Below, piece after piece: positions 42,774 to 53,800 of a DNA stretch of 61,896 nt. A program made the translations under genes and the position numbers. The stretch is from an uncultured Acidobacteriota bacterium (lineage in GTDB: Bacteria > Acidobacteriota > UBA6911 > CAINFC01), in assembly GCA_903847975.1 (NCBI GenBank), contig CAINFC010000176.1, positions 1 through 61,896 on the forward strand. Reading direction: 5' to 3'. Below the pieces are notes generated by a model. It was not told the DNA's origin. It did no database searches and was given only the letters and a program-made list of their open reading frames with translations. Within the stretch, counting starts at the first letter, position 1; each line of letters starts with the position of its first letter.

Positions 42774-45700
42774 CTATTCCTCTTCTCCCCCCTCCGGCGG
42801 CAGCCACTTTTCCAGGATTTCCGCCAGGATCTGGGGATGCACCGGCTTGGAAATGTAGTCATCCATACCGGAATCCAGAAACAGTTCCCGGTCCCCCTGC
42901 ATGGCGTGAGCGGTCATGGCAATCACCGGGATGGTGTGGCACGGCACAACCGACTGCGGATCGCGAATGATTTTGGTTGCCTCCAGGCCATCCATCACCG
43001 GCATCTGCACGTCCATCAGGACCAGTTCGTAGACCCCCGACGCCAGGGCGCGTACCGCTTCTGCTCCATTGGCAACGGCATCCGCCTGCAGGCCCATTTT
43101 TTTCATCATCCCCAAAGCCACCTGCTGGTTCGTAAGGTTATCCTCCGCGAGCAGGATGCGCCCTTTTCTCCCTTCAAAGCGTGTCAAAGCTTTTCGCACC
43201 TGGTGGCGTGTAGCCAGCGTCCGCCTGGAAGGATCGCTGTCATCGTGTTCTTTGAGAACCAGCGACAGCACACCACGGAGCTCCTGCTGCCGCACCGGCT
43301 TGGCCAGGTAGCCGTTGAAACCGAGATCCGTGAAACGCCGACCATCGCCCCGCACTCCCAGGGAGGTCAGAATCACCATGCGCACTTCCTTGAGGAGTGG
43401 ATTGGAACGGATCACCCGGCCCAGAGTTTCCCCGTCCATGCCGGGCATCTGCAAATCGATCACCGCCACCCGGATGGGATCCTTTTCTCCCAGGGCTTGA
43501 TACAGGATCCGCAAGGCTTCCGGCCCGTCGGAAGCCTCGCCGATTCTCATCCCCCAGGATTGCATCTGCCGGATCAGAAACCGCCGGCTGGTATCGCTGT
43601 CATCCACAACCAGGACGCGCACTTCACGCAAATCCGTTCCCTCGTCGGGAAGGACGGATGCCTCTTTCGGCTGTTTCTCCAGCCGGGCGGTAAACCAGAA
43701 CTCGGAGCCCTTCCCCTCCTCGCTGCTGACGCCGATTTCGCCCTCCATCAGTTCGGCCAGCTGCTTGGAAATCGCCAGACCCAGTCCGGTTCCTCCATAT
43801 TTCCGTGTTGTGGAGGCATCCGCCTGGGTGAACTTCTCAAAAAGCAATGCAAGTTTGCTTTGAGAGATGCCGATTCCGGTATCCCGAACACCGAACCGCA
43901 GAAGGGCGGAAGCAGAATCCTCGGCAACGGTCGAAACCTGAATGGCTACCTCTCCCACAGAAGTGAACTTAATGGCGTTGCCGGTCAGATTGGCCAGAAT
44001 CTGGCGAAGCCTTCCCGGGTCGCCCCGCAGCCGCGAGGGGACATCCGGCTGGCAGGCGCATAACAGTTCCAGTCCTTTGTCCTGGGCCCTCACGGCCATG
44101 GTCGTCGCCAGATCGTCCAGGAGGGCAGACAGATCGAAGTCCAGTTTTTCCAGCTCGATTTTCCCGGCCTCAATTTTGGAAAAGTCGAGAATGTCGTCGA
44201 TCAGGACCAGGAGAGCTTCCCCGCAGGAATGCACCGCAGCGGCGTATTGGTGCTGCTCCTCATTAAGCCGGGTGTCCATCAGCAGGTTGGTCATTCCGAT
44301 CACCCCGTTCATCGGAGTTCGGATCTCATGGCTCATGTTGGCCAGAAACTCGCTTTTGGCGATGTTGGCTGCTTCCGCTTTTGCCGCCATTTCGTTGGCC
44401 CGGGCGGTGGCTTCCTCCAGGTCATGATTGGCCTCCTGCAGCCGATTCCAGGCATCGATGGCGGCCGTCGTGTCATAGCAGAAGCCCACAATCCGGTTTT
44501 CCGACAGCCGGACCGCGGAAACCGTCCAGTTCCTTTTGTTGCCGTTTTTATGCCGAAAGGTGCTTTCCACCTCGCTTCGACCCGTCTCCATCACCCGGCG
44601 GAAGCTTTCGATGGAAACCTTCAGGGAATCCGGGTGCACCAGCTCGGGAATGCTCATGGCGCACAATTCGCTTTCGGAATATCCGGTGATCCGGCTGGCA
44701 GCGGGATTCACCTCCAGGTAGCGACCCTGGGAATCGGCGACAAAGACGCCATAGGGCGCATTTTCGAAATAGCCGCGCATCTTCTGCTCGCTGCTGCGCA
44801 AGGCTTCTTCCGAGGCCTTCACCTCGGTGATGTCGGCAATATAGCCGTGCCAGACCACGCTGCCGTCCGCCTGGGCTTCCGGCTGGGCAATTCCCCTCAG
44901 CCAGCGCAGCCCCTTGCCCGGCAGCTCGACGCGAAAGTCGCAGGTCCACAAATGGAGGCTCTGAAAGGAGTCCTGCACGGATTGCCTGACCCGGGCCACA
45001 TCCTCCGGGTGCAACCGGGAGAGAGCCTTGCTGGCATCCGTACGCACTTCCTCCGGAGTGACCTCGTAAATATCCCGGATGCCGTCCGAGGAAAAAGGAA
45101 AGCAGCTGCGACCGTCCGGAAAATACTGAAACTGATAAATCACTCCCGGGACGTGCTGGGCAAGCTTTTTCATCCGGCTGTCCCTCTCGCGGAGGGCAAA
45201 TTCGCTCTGCTTTTTGGCGGTAACGTCCCAATTGGTGCCCACCAGGCGCAGAGGAGCATCCTTGGCATCGACAAAAAGGCCGGCCACACCTCGAAGATAG
45301 CGGACGCTTCCATCCGGCCAGAGGATCCGGAATTCGGTGTCGAACTCCTGTCCGCCGAGCAGGGTCCCGCGAAACGCCGCCCGGACCATGGCCACATCCT
45401 CCGGGTGAATCAGTCCCTCCCAGGCATCGTAGGTGCCCGCAAAGGTTCCCCGGACCTGCCGGTACAGCGCAAACATCTGGTCGTCCCAGACCAGCCGGTT
45501 GTCGACTGCATCCCACTCCCAGATTCCAATACCGCCGGTCCGGGTGGCCAGGGCCAGACGCTCCGAACTTTTGCGCAGGTTGTCGGCCATCCGCTGGCGC
45601 TCCGTCACATCCTCCATCGTAGTATATACCTGGGCCCCGTCCGCTTCCCCCGAAAAGTGAAGCGGCGTAGCGGTAACCGACAGCCAGGAAGGGCTGCCCT

Positions 45701-46790
45701 GGTCGGGAGGAACGATGCCCAGGGTTACCGGTCCGATCTGCCGGCCGCTGCCCATCGCCCGGGCAAAAGGCTGGTCCTCGGGCAGCAGGTCCGACCCGTC
45801 TTCGCCGATCGTTCGCCACACCGAATCCAGGAGCGTACGGCCGACCAGCTGCTCGCGGGGAATGCGCAGGATTTTTTCCGCGGCCGGATTAGCCGACTGA
45901 ATCACTCCCCGGGCGTCCTGATACAAGACACCCTGGGACATGGTTTCAAACAGGAGGCGGTGACGTTCCTCGCTGAGGTTCAGCTGCCGGGTGCGCCGCT
46001 CCAGCAGATCGCGGGTCCGCAGCAGGAATCGCTCCTGCCGGGCGCGGGTGCAAAGCTCCAGGAGATAGGAGGGATCGAAAGGCTTGCGCACATAGGCGGT
46101 GGCCCCCCTGCGCATCCACTCCAGGGCCAGCGACGGATTGGGATCCCCGGTCATCATGACGAACACGCAATCGCTGGAGCCGTGCGGACTTTCCTCCAGC
46201 AGCAGGTCTCCGGAACCGTCCGGCAGATGGTAATCCGCCAGAATCAGATCATAGGCGGTCTGCTCCAACTTCCCTCTGGCTTCGACAACGGTAGCCACGG
46301 TATCGCAGCTGTACTTTTGGGCGGAGAGGACCTCGCCGATCAGTTCGGCCAGGTCGGCATCGTCTTCGACCACCAGCGCCCGGATGGATGGCTGGGGTCG
46401 CCCGCCGCACAGGATTTCCTGCACCTGCCGGGAGAAACGATGCGGGTCAATCGGGGCGGTGAGGAGGGCGTGAGCGCCGAGATCGGCCGCAATCCGGTTC
46501 GGTTCGTCTCCGGCGAAGGTAGCCGATACGACCAGAATCGGCACGCGGTTGAACGCCTCGTATTCCTGGGACCGGAGCAACCGGCAAAAGCGCCATCCGT
46601 CGATCCCCGGCATGTAGAGATCGGTAACGATCAGGGCCGGAGGCTGCTCCCGGACCAGACTGTGGAGGGCCAGTTCGGCAGCAGAGAAAGAAAGCACCTG
46701 CAGCCCCATCTTGCGCAGGAGGCCGGAGAGCAGTTTCAGCTGCACGGGGTCGTCGTTTACCACGATTACAGTCGTATTTTTTTCTTCCAC
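42774..46790 (-). CDS. Hybrid sensor histidine kinase with four receiver and four PAS domains
   Basis: 1338 aa, no membrane segment. The order is REC1 (about 6-130, phospho-acceptor D57 in [11 protein letters not shown]), REC2 (about 137-255, [11 protein letters not shown]), four PAS domains (about 285-800), HisKA with [10 protein letters not shown], HATPase_c ([27 protein letters not shown]), REC3 ([11 protein letters not shown]) and REC4 ([11 protein letters not shown]). There is no HPt domain. The start is GTG, with AAGGA eight bases upstream. Such soluble multi-input kinases usually respond to cytoplasmic cues and pass phosphate to a separate HPt or regulator; none is adjacent, so it is an orphan here. 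Confidence 0.93.
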   Translation of the reverse strand: MEEKNTTVIVVNDDPVQLKLLSGLLRKMGLQVLSFSAAELALHSLVREQPPALIVTDLYMPGIDGWRFCRLLRSQEYEAFNRVPILVVSATFAGDEPNRIAADLGAHALLTAPIDPHRFSRQVQEILCGGRPQPSIRALVVEDDADLAELIGEVLSAQKYSCDTVATVVEARGKLEQTAYDLILADYHLPDGSGDLLLEESPHGSSDCVFVMMTGDPNPSLALEWMRRGATAYVRKPFDPSYLLELCTRARQERFLLRTRDLLERRTRQLNLSEERHRLLFETMSQGVLYQDARGVIQSANPAAEKILRIPREQLVGRTLLDSVWRTIGEDGSDLLPEDQPFARAMGSGRQIGPVTLGIVPPDQGSPSWLSVTATPLHFSGEADGAQVYTTMEDVTERQRMADNLRKSSERLALATRTGGIGIWEWDAVDNRLVWDDQMFALYRQVRGTFAGTYDAWEGLIHPEDVAMVRAAFRGTLLGGQEFDTEFRILWPDGSVRYLRGVAGLFVDAKDAPLRLVGTNWDVTAKKQSEFALRERDSRMKKLAQHVPGVIYQFQYFPDGRSCFPFSSDGIRDIYEVTPEEVRTDASKALSRLHPEDVARVRQSVQDSFQSLHLWTCDFRVELPGKGLRWLRGIAQPEAQADGSVVWHGYIADITEVKASEEALRSSEQKMRGYFENAPYGVFVADSQGRYLEVNPAASRITGYSESELCAMSIPELVHPDSLKVSIESFRRVMETGRSEVESTFRHKNGNKRNWTVSAVRLSENRIVGFCYDTTAAIDAWNRLQEANHDLEEATARANEMAAKAEAANIAKSEFLANMSHEIRTPMNGVIGMTNLLMDTRLNEEQHQYAAAVHSCGEALLVLIDDILDFSKIEAGKIELEKLDFDLSALLDDLATTMAVRAQDKGLELLCACQPDVPSRLRGDPGRLRQILANLTGNAIKFTSVGEVAIQVSTVAEDSASALLRFGVRDTGIGISQSKLALLFEKFTQADASTTRKYGGTGLGLAISKQLAELMEGEIGVSSEEGKGSEFWFTARLEKQPKEASVLPDEGTDLREVRVLVVDDSDTSRRFLIRQMQSWGMRIGEASDGPEALRILYQALGEKDPIRVAVIDLQMPGMDGETLGRVIRSNPLLKEVRMVILTSLGVRGDGRRFTDLGFNGYLAKPVRQQELRGVLSLVLKEHDDSDPSRRTLATRHQVRKALTRFEGRKGRILLAEDNLTNQQVALGMMKKMGLQADAVANGAEAVRALASGVYELVLMDVQMPVMDGLEATKIIRDPQSVVPCHTIPVIAMTAHAMQGDRELFLDSGMDDYISKPVHPQILAEILEKWLPPEGGEEE

Positions 46791-46930
46791 GCTTTTTTCC
46801 TTATTGGTATTCCCCAGCCCAATGAATACTCAATTATAGATCAAAGGGAGGAATCTCAAACTGCAGATTCATCAGGGAAGAGGCAATCGCGGTAATCACA
46901 ATCTCCTGAGCAAAGGCTCTTTCGCTTTTC

Positions 46931-46966
46931 TTCCCGTTTGCTTGTGAAAAACAGGGCGAACAGGAA
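46931..46966. repeat. Degenerate IR-family element (copy D)
   Basis: TTCCCGTT (46931-46938) and AACAGGAA (46959-46966) form a weakened version of the CTTCCTGTGA/TCACAGGAAG hairpin, with a TTGTGAAAA remnant between them. Confidence 0.4.
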
Positions 46967-46991
46967 GGAATTTGGGACTTGGGTTATCTCC

Positions 46992-47113
46992 GACCCGACC
47001 CGGCACTCATGTGCCGGGTCGGGTCCAGCAAGGGGACAGTCCCTATCGGGACAGCAGAACGATTGGAACGCCTGTAAAGGCTGCGATCCGGAACCTCTTC
47101 CCGGTTCCGGATC
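46992..47113. repeat. R1-like hairpins after the third TBDT
   Basis: A perfect 15-bp stem GACCCGACCCGGCAC / GTGCCGGGTCGGGTC (46992-47006 with 47011-47025, loop TCAT) and an 11-bp stem GATCCGGAACC / GGTTCCGGATC (47085-47095 with 47103-47113) lie at the 3' end of the minus-strand receptor; the second overlaps its stop codon. CTGTAAAGGCTGCGATCCG between them echoes R1. The remaining bases of the 321-base gap hold IR copy D and no gene. Confidence 0.6.
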
Positions 47114-50100
47114 AGAAGGTGATCTTCAGGGCAAACTGGACCTGCCTGGCACCCGTACCGCCGGTGCCCTGATTGTTGATTAGACCGGCAAGCGTGCTGG
47201 TCACCCGGCCGAAGGTGGTACTGCCCAACGTCGTGCTCGGATTGGCGAACGCCGGGGTATTGGTCATGTTGGTCATCTCCACCCGGAATTCTCCTTTGAT
47301 CTTCTCGGTGATCGGGAACTTGCGGAACACGGAAAAGTCGATATTGAACAGCCCGGGACCGGAGAAGGAATAGCGGCCGGTGTTCCCCCAGTGAGGAGTC
47401 TTGCCGTCGGCATTCAGCGGCTGGGTGATGTTGGAGGTGTCGAACCACAGCGCCGTCCCGGACGGCCCGGCAACGCCGTGCAGGATCTTCAAAGGCCCGG
47501 ACATATCCGGCGTCAGGGTGCTGCCCGGCGTGTTGGCGCTCACGTTGGTACCCAGAGTAAAAGGAGTTCCGGTCATCAGAGTGAGAACTCCATTGACCTG
47601 CCAGTCGCCCAGGATCCACCGGCCCGCACCGGACTGCAGCCAGGGCTTCTTCGGGCCGAAAGGCAGCTCGTACACGTAGCTCTGGTTGAAGGTCTGGGTG
47701 CGGTCGAAGTCCAGACGCGCATAGTTGCGGCGGACATCGATATAATTCCACAGGCCGCCGTCCTCGCTGGTGTAGCCGAGAGCTTTGCTCCAGGTATACG
47801 CCGTGGTCATCAGGAAACCGCCGCTGAACCGGCGGTCGAACTTTACCTGCAGCCCGTGATAGTTGTTGCTGTATCCGGCGTAGCGCTGAGCGGTATCCAC
47901 GTTGCGCCCGAATTTCTGATACAGCGGCTTTCCGGCCGATCCGGAATTGAAAACCATGGAAGCATTGACATTATAGGCCACCGGCGCGCGAACCGTATGG
48001 TTGGCGACGTAGGCGACATCCAGGGTGAAGTTGCCGGGCAGCTGGCGCTGAACGGCCAAATTCGCGGACTCGATGTAGCCCTCATGGTAATCCTTCAGGA
48101 GGAAGCTGTTCACATTGGCAGTCAATGCCGCCGGCATGATGCCGCTCGGATCGATCACCGCCGGGGAAGGCGCCGGGAATCCGGTAGCCATGGTCATGAT
48201 GCTGCCGTCCGGAGCGACCGCCTGGCCGTACGAGCTGATCGTGTTGTAGACGGCGTTCTGCTTGACGGGATAGTTGTCCCAGGCGTACTTGTTGTCCGGG
48301 AAAGGAATCCAGCTGATGGCCGCACCGCCCCGGATTACGGTCTTGGGATTGAGACGGTAGGCGATTCCCAGCCGCGGAGCGAAATTGCCCCAGTAGGTTT
48401 TCCGTCCCAGGTTCATCGGGATGCTGCCGTACCCGGCCACGTTCCAGCTGTTGGTCGCCGGATCGTAGTTGGAGAAACCTCCCTTGGAGCGCGGCGTGGC
48501 CGGGGGATAGAGCTCCCAGCGCAGCCCGAGATCCAGGGTCAATTTGGGGCTGACTACCCACTTGTCCTGCACATAGCCGAAGATCATGGTAGCGCGGTAG
48601 GTGGGAAAAACCACCGCCAGGTCGCGCCGAAGCTGGCTGGGCACATCCAGCAGAAGGCTCGCCAGGGGATTGGCCTGGGAGTGCACCTTGCCGCCGGAGA
48701 TGGAAGTCTGGTTGGCGCCGAAGCTGATTTGTCCGCGCGGGCCGCCGGCATCCTGGGTCTGCAGCAGTTCGTCGCGCAGGCGGCGGATATCCATACCGAA
48801 TTTGATCGAGTGGTTGTTTACCACCTTGGTCCAGTTGTTGATAAAGTCCATGTTGGTTTCCGCCCGGTTCCAGGGAAGGCTGGCCCCGTATCCGACCAGC
48901 GGATCGGCAAACCCTCCCACGGAGATCTGAGTCAGGCCGCTGGTCCAGTCGTCCAGGTTGACTCCTTTAATCCCCAGAGCTTCGGCCGCTTTCTGGCCGT
49001 AATCCAGGTTCTGGGCCTTGTTGGAGTAGCGGCTCAGGCCCACCCGCGCTTCCATGATCAGCGTGGGGGAAAAGAGTCGGGTGTAATTGATCGCCGCGCT
49101 CTGGGTGCGGTTAACCCCTGTGGCGGCAAATCCTTTCCCGCCGCCGCCGTATATACCGAAGCGGCCCGGGTCGGTCACCACCGGACGCTGGTAGCTGTAG
49201 CGCGCCGTGAAGCGGTCGTTGTCCGTCTGGTTATGATCGACTTTGACGTCGAACGACTCGGCATCCTTTTTCCGGGTGGTCGCCGAGGCATAGTTATCGG
49301 TCAGCTGCGTCCCGTTGTTGGGCAGCGGGATCATGGCCAGAATTTTCTTGGCAATCGGGCTGATCATGGTAGCCGGAATGACGTTGTTGGAAAAAGCCTG
49401 GCGGCCGGTGCCGGTCTTGGGATCGCCGGTCATCGGATTGTAGATGACCACTCCGCTGCCGAGCACGGAACTGAAATCGCCGTTGCGGAAATCCTGGGTG
49501 GGAACGGTAATGGTGTAGCCGTCGCCCCGGCGGTCTTTGAGCCCCAGGTAATCGCCGAAAATGAACGTCCTATTTTTACGGATCGGCCCGCCGATATTGA
49601 AACCGTAATAGTTATAGGTGGTCACCGGCTTGGTGGGCTGGAACGTCTCGCGGGCGCTCATCGCGCTGACCTTGTTGATGGCGTAGACCGCGCCGTGCAC
49701 CTGATTGGTGCCGGAGCGCAGGGTGACGTTGGTAACCGCACCGCCGGCTCGGCCCAGCTCCGCTTCGTAGTTGCTGGTGCTGACATCGACCGTTTCGATG
49801 GCCTCCAGGGGCGGAATCAGAACGGTAAGCAGCCCGGTGCGGTGGTTGTTGTCCACCCCTTCGAACTGCACGTTATTCCCCTGGCGGGCCACCCCGTTTA
49901 CCTGGGTAGCCAGCGAAACCTGGGAGTTGAAAAATTCCGAGTGAGGGGCAAAGGCTCGAGTGGTGCCGGGCACCAGGTTGAGCACCGCCTGGAAATTTCG
50001 GTTGTAGCCGACCAGCGGTATGGAGGAGAGCTGGGCCTCCTCGATCTTCCGCCCGGTATCGGCCCGGTCGGTCTGCAGCATGGCCGTTTCGGCGGTGACC

Positions 50101-50489
50101 GTGACGGTCTCGGTGATGGCCCCGGGCGCCAGGGTCATGTCCGCGCGGACCGAAGTGTTGACCAGTACCTGCACCCGGTCCTTGACCGCCTTGCTGAAGC
50201 CGGTCAATTCGACGGCAACCTGGTAGAGGCCGGGATCGAGGGAGGGGAAAACGTAGTTGCCGCTATCATTCGTCTGGGTGTTGCGGCTTACCCCGGTGTT
50301 CATTTCGGTGATGATCACTTTGGCATTGGGAACCACGGCACCGGAGGTATCTTTGACCGTCCCGAGCAGCATGCCTTCCACAGCCTGGGCACGTACCGCC
50401 CAACCCGACGAGAAAAGCGCCGCCAGCAGGAATAGGAATAAGGGAAGATTCGAAGGGGAAGGAACATGGAAACCAGTTTGTTTTTTCAC
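47112..50489 (-). CDS. TonB-dependent receptor, Oar-like, with CarboxypepD_reg domain
   Basis: 1125 aa. A signal peptide (to about 36) is followed by a carboxypeptidase-regulatory-like domain (GMLLGTVKDTSGAVVPNAKV), a plug region (VDNNHRTGLLTVLIPPLEAI, NYEAELGRAGGAVTNVTLRSG) and a long barrel ending ARQVQFALKITF. The start is GTG directly preceded by AAGGAGGTAAA. The promoter is textbook (TTGACA-N17-TATAAT), so expression may be high. The ligand is unknown. Divergent from a second receptor of the same type. Confidence 0.93.
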   Translation of the reverse strand: MKKQTGFHVPSPSNLPLFLFLLAALFSSGWAVRAQAVEGMLLGTVKDTSGAVVPNAKVIITEMNTGVSRNTQTNDSGNYVFPSLDPGLYQVAVELTGFSKAVKDRVQVLVNTSVRADMTLAPGAITETVTVTAETAMLQTDRADTGRKIEEAQLSSIPLVGYNRNFQAVLNLVPGTTRAFAPHSEFFNSQVSLATQVNGVARQGNNVQFEGVDNNHRTGLLTVLIPPLEAIETVDVSTSNYEAELGRAGGAVTNVTLRSGTNQVHGAVYAINKVSAMSARETFQPTKPVTTYNYYGFNIGGPIRKNRTFIFGDYLGLKDRRGDGYTITVPTQDFRNGDFSSVLGSGVVIYNPMTGDPKTGTGRQAFSNNVIPATMISPIAKKILAMIPLPNNGTQLTDNYASATTRKKDAESFDVKVDHNQTDNDRFTARYSYQRPVVTDPGRFGIYGGGGKGFAATGVNRTQSAAINYTRLFSPTLIMEARVGLSRYSNKAQNLDYGQKAAEALGIKGVNLDDWTSGLTQISVGGFADPLVGYGASLPWNRAETNMDFINNWTKVVNNHSIKFGMDIRRLRDELLQTQDAGGPRGQISFGANQTSISGGKVHSQANPLASLLLDVPSQLRRDLAVVFPTYRATMIFGYVQDKWVVSPKLTLDLGLRWELYPPATPRSKGGFSNYDPATNSWNVAGYGSIPMNLGRKTYWGNFAPRLGIAYRLNPKTVIRGGAAISWIPFPDNKYAWDNYPVKQNAVYNTISSYGQAVAPDGSIMTMATGFPAPSPAVIDPSGIMPAALTANVNSFLLKDYHEGYIESANLAVQRQLPGNFTLDVAYVANHTVRAPVAYNVNASMVFNSGSAGKPLYQKFGRNVDTAQRYAGYSNNYHGLQVKFDRRFSGGFLMTTAYTWSKALGYTSEDGGLWNYIDVRRNYARLDFDRTQTFNQSYVYELPFGPKKPWLQSGAGRWILGDWQVNGVLTLMTGTPFTLGTNVSANTPGSTLTPDMSGPLKILHGVAGPSGTALWFDTSNITQPLNADGKTPHWGNTGRYSFSGPGLFNIDFSVFRKFPITEKIKGEFRVEMTNMTNTPAFANPSTTLGSTTFGRVTSTLAGLINNQGTGGTGARQVQFALKITF

Positions 50490-50547
50490 TTTACCTCCTT
50501 GACAAGGAAAAAAGAAATCAGTAAGCTCCCTGCAACGTTACCGGGAT

Positions 50548-50576
50548 ATTATAGGAAAGCCGGCCGGACGTGTCAA
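50548..50576 (-). promoter_or_regulatory. Consensus sigma70 promoter of the minus-strand TBDT
   Basis: On the minus strand: TTGACA (50576-50571), 17 bases and TATAAT (50553-50548), both boxes perfect. The transcript would start about 50 bases before the GTG start. Confidence 0.85.
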
Positions 50577-50631
50577 ATCAGGAAAATCGGGAGGGGGCGG
50601 AAAGAAATGCGAGCCGAAGCGACGGGAATGC

Positions 50632-50660
50632 TTGACACACCCGGGAAGATTCCATAGAAT
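50632..50660 (+). promoter_or_regulatory. Sigma70 promoter of the plus-strand TBDT
   Basis: TTGACA (50632-50637), 17 bases and TAGAAT (50655-50660). It gives a leader of about 178 bases before the ATG at 50845; I recognise no known riboswitch in it, though it contains several GC-rich stems. Confidence 0.78.
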
Positions 50661-50844
50661 CACTTCGGGCACAGACCCTAATGCCGGACTATTATCGTAA
50701 TTTTGGAGGGATATAGCTGCCGATCCGCCGAAACGGTAGGAGATAAAACTATTCCGCTGCGGATGATGATTTTCAGGAAAGACCCCGACACCGGCGCAAG
50801 GTTTCAGGCCCGATTTTCCAAATGATGTTCCTACGAGGTTATCC

Positions 50845-53800
50845 ATGAGTAAAAGACCGATCTTGATTATCTGCGCGATCCTCGCTCTTCTGGCCGTTCC
50901 CTGGTCTGCCTATGCCCAGAACGTCAACGGCAGCGTGAGCGGTACCGTGAAGGATACCGGCGGCGCGGTGATTCCCGGCGCCGAGGTGGCCCTGACCAAC
51001 CTGGCCACCAAAAATGTGGAAAAAACCCTGACCAACGATGTAGGGATTTTCCTGTTCCCGAGCGTCCTGCCGGGCACCTACAACGTTACGGTTACCATGA
51101 CCGGCTTCCGTACCTTCCAGATGAAGGACTTGGCGGTGGTGACCAACGAAAAACGGACGACCGGCGACATCGTTCTGGAAGTCGGCGGCATTCAGGAAGT
51201 CGTGGAAGTGGAGGCGGTGGCCACCCCGGTGCAGACCTCCTCCAGCGAGCGCGCCGGCCTGGTCAGCGGCGACCAGATCCTGAACGTGGCCATCAAGGGG
51301 CGCGACTTCATCGGCCTGCTTTCTACCCTTCCCGGAGTGGTGGATACGAATGCCGGAAGCCGCGAAGTGACCATGACAGGCAACGTGCTCAACGGATTGC
51401 ATGTCAACGGCGGCCGGACCAACTCCATCATGTATGCCCTGGACGGAATTTCCTCGGTAGACACCGGCTCCAACTCCAGCGTCCAAAACCAGCCCAACAT
51501 GGACTCGATCAGCGAAGTCACCCTGCTGTCCAGCAATTTCCAGGCGGAATACGGACGCAACAGTGCCGGCACCATCAACGTGACCATCAAGGGAGGATCC
51601 TCCAGCTTCCGCGGCGCCGCCTACTGGTACTACCGCGACCGCAGCCTGAACGCCAACAACTTCTTCTCCAACCGGACGGGCACGGCCCGATCCGCGTATC
51701 ATTTCAATAATGCGGGATACAACATCGGCGGTCCGATTTACTTCCCGGGCAAGTTCAACACCAACAAGGACAAGCTGTTCTTCTTTTTCTCCCAGGAGTT
51801 CGTCCGGCGTAACCTGTACCAGAACCCCCGGTTTGTAACCACTCCAACCGCACTGGAACGGGAAGGCGATTTTTCTCAGACTTTCGACCTCAGCAGCAAG
51901 CTGATCGCCATCAAGGATCCCACCACCGGAGCCAGTTTCCCCGGAAACGTGATCCCCAAAACCCGCATCAATGCCCTCGGGCAGTCTATCCTCAAGTTTT
52001 TCCCGCTGCCCAATTACAGTGAGGCCGACCCGGCTCTCAAATATGCGCGCAACTACCGTAGCGACGCATTCGGCAAGAATCCGCGGCGCCAGGAAGTGTT
52101 ACGCGTCGACTATAATCCCACAGCGACCCTGCGCATGTACTTCCGCGGCATCCGCGACAACGACGATGAAGAGTGGCCCTATGGCTCCTGGGTTTCCGGA
52201 GACGTGAACTACGACCTGGTCAACACCCTGCGGCCGCAGCGCGGCCGGGGCGGTGTTGTGCGGATCACCAAGATCATCAATGCCAGACTGGTCAACGAGT
52301 TCACCTTCGGAGCCACAACGCGAGGCCAGACGTTCAACCCCGTGGATGCCAGCAAGGTAGCCCGCAGCAGGATGGGCAATGTCGGCCAATGGTATCCCGG
52401 TTCCAACGAATCTCATGCTATTCCGAACGTAACCTTCGGCGGCGTGCAGAATTACATTAACCCTTCGCTGGGCAACATCCCCTACACCAACGAAAACCCG
52501 GTTTTCGCCTGGACCGATAACTTCAACTGGCTGATGGGTTCGCATCAGTTCAAATTCGGCATCTACATCGAAAGGATGCGCAAAGACGAAGTGGGTGGAC
52601 CCAATACCCGCGGATCTTTCGCGTTCGGCCGCGACACCAACAATCCTTACGACAGCAACTACGCTTTTTCCAATGCCATTCTGGGAAATTTCACCAGCTA
52701 CTCGGAAGGCACATTCCGCCCCTATTCGCATTATCGCTACACCATGGTCGAGTGGTTCGCCCAGGATAGCTGGAAGATAGCCAGGAATTTCACTCTGGAT
52801 TACGGAGTCCGCTTCTACAACTCGCCGCCGGGCCATGATGACCGCTTCAATATCACCACCTTCGACACCACGCAGTACAGCCCGTCCAAAATGGCCGTAC
52901 TTCTGCGACCCTGGAAGGACGCCAAGGGAGCCCGGGTGGCAGTAGATCCCCGCAACGGGACCATCTACCCGGTGCCGTATATCGGGCTTTTCGCGCCCGG
53001 ATCCGGATCCTATTCCTCCGGTATGGTCGTGGGCGGAAAAGACGGCGCCAGCGGACTGTACACCACACCGGCGGTATCGATTGGCCCGCGCATCGGTTTT
53101 GCCTGGGATCCTTTCTGCAACGGAAAGACCGCCATCCGCGGCGGATTCGGACTTTTTTACGATAGGCCGCAAGGCAACGTTTACTCCGGGACCCAGGGAC
53201 AGCCCCCGGTTGCCTATTCGCCGACTTTGTATTATGGTTCGCTCGATACCTTCCTGCAGTCGGCCGGCGCCCTCGGTCCGACCGGCGTTACCGCCGTACA
53301 GGTCGGGAAGCAGAAGCTGCCGAGAGTGGCCAACTTCAGTCTGGGAATTCAGCGAGATATCGGTTTCAACACGGTGGTCGATGTGTCTTACGTGGGCGCT
53401 GTGGGGCGGAACCTCCTTTATCAGCGCAATATTAATGCGATCGGCATGTTTGCACGCTTCGATCCGGCCAACGTCGATTTCACCACCGGAAGGGTTTTAG
53501 CGGACACGTTCCTCAGGCCCTATCTGGGATTTAACGACATCAACATGCGTGGATTCGGCGCCACCTCCAGCTACAACTCGATTCAAACGGCGGTCAACCG
53601 GCGCATGGCCCGTGGGATTCAGTTCGGCCTGGCCTACACCTTCTCCAAAAGCCTTGGCGTCGGTTCCGCGGATTTTGACGGAACCAGTCCCTATTTCCCG
53701 ATACGGCAGAGAAACTACGGCCGTTTGAGCTTTGATATTACGCATACGTTCGCGTTCAACTACACCTACGAAATCCCGAGCCTCGGGAAACGTTTCAACA

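Noticed and set aside
44229..46895. Plus-strand open frame of about 888 codons opposite the kinase
   Set aside because: The kinase motifs on the other strand are unambiguous; this frame has none.
47391..50435. Plus-strand open frame of about 1014 codons opposite the TBDT
   Set aside because: A shadow of the receptor coding strand, with no start signal and no domain.
50661..50844. TBDT leader as a cobalamin or cyclic-di-GMP riboswitch
   Set aside because: I could not find the conserved boxes of either class in the right order.
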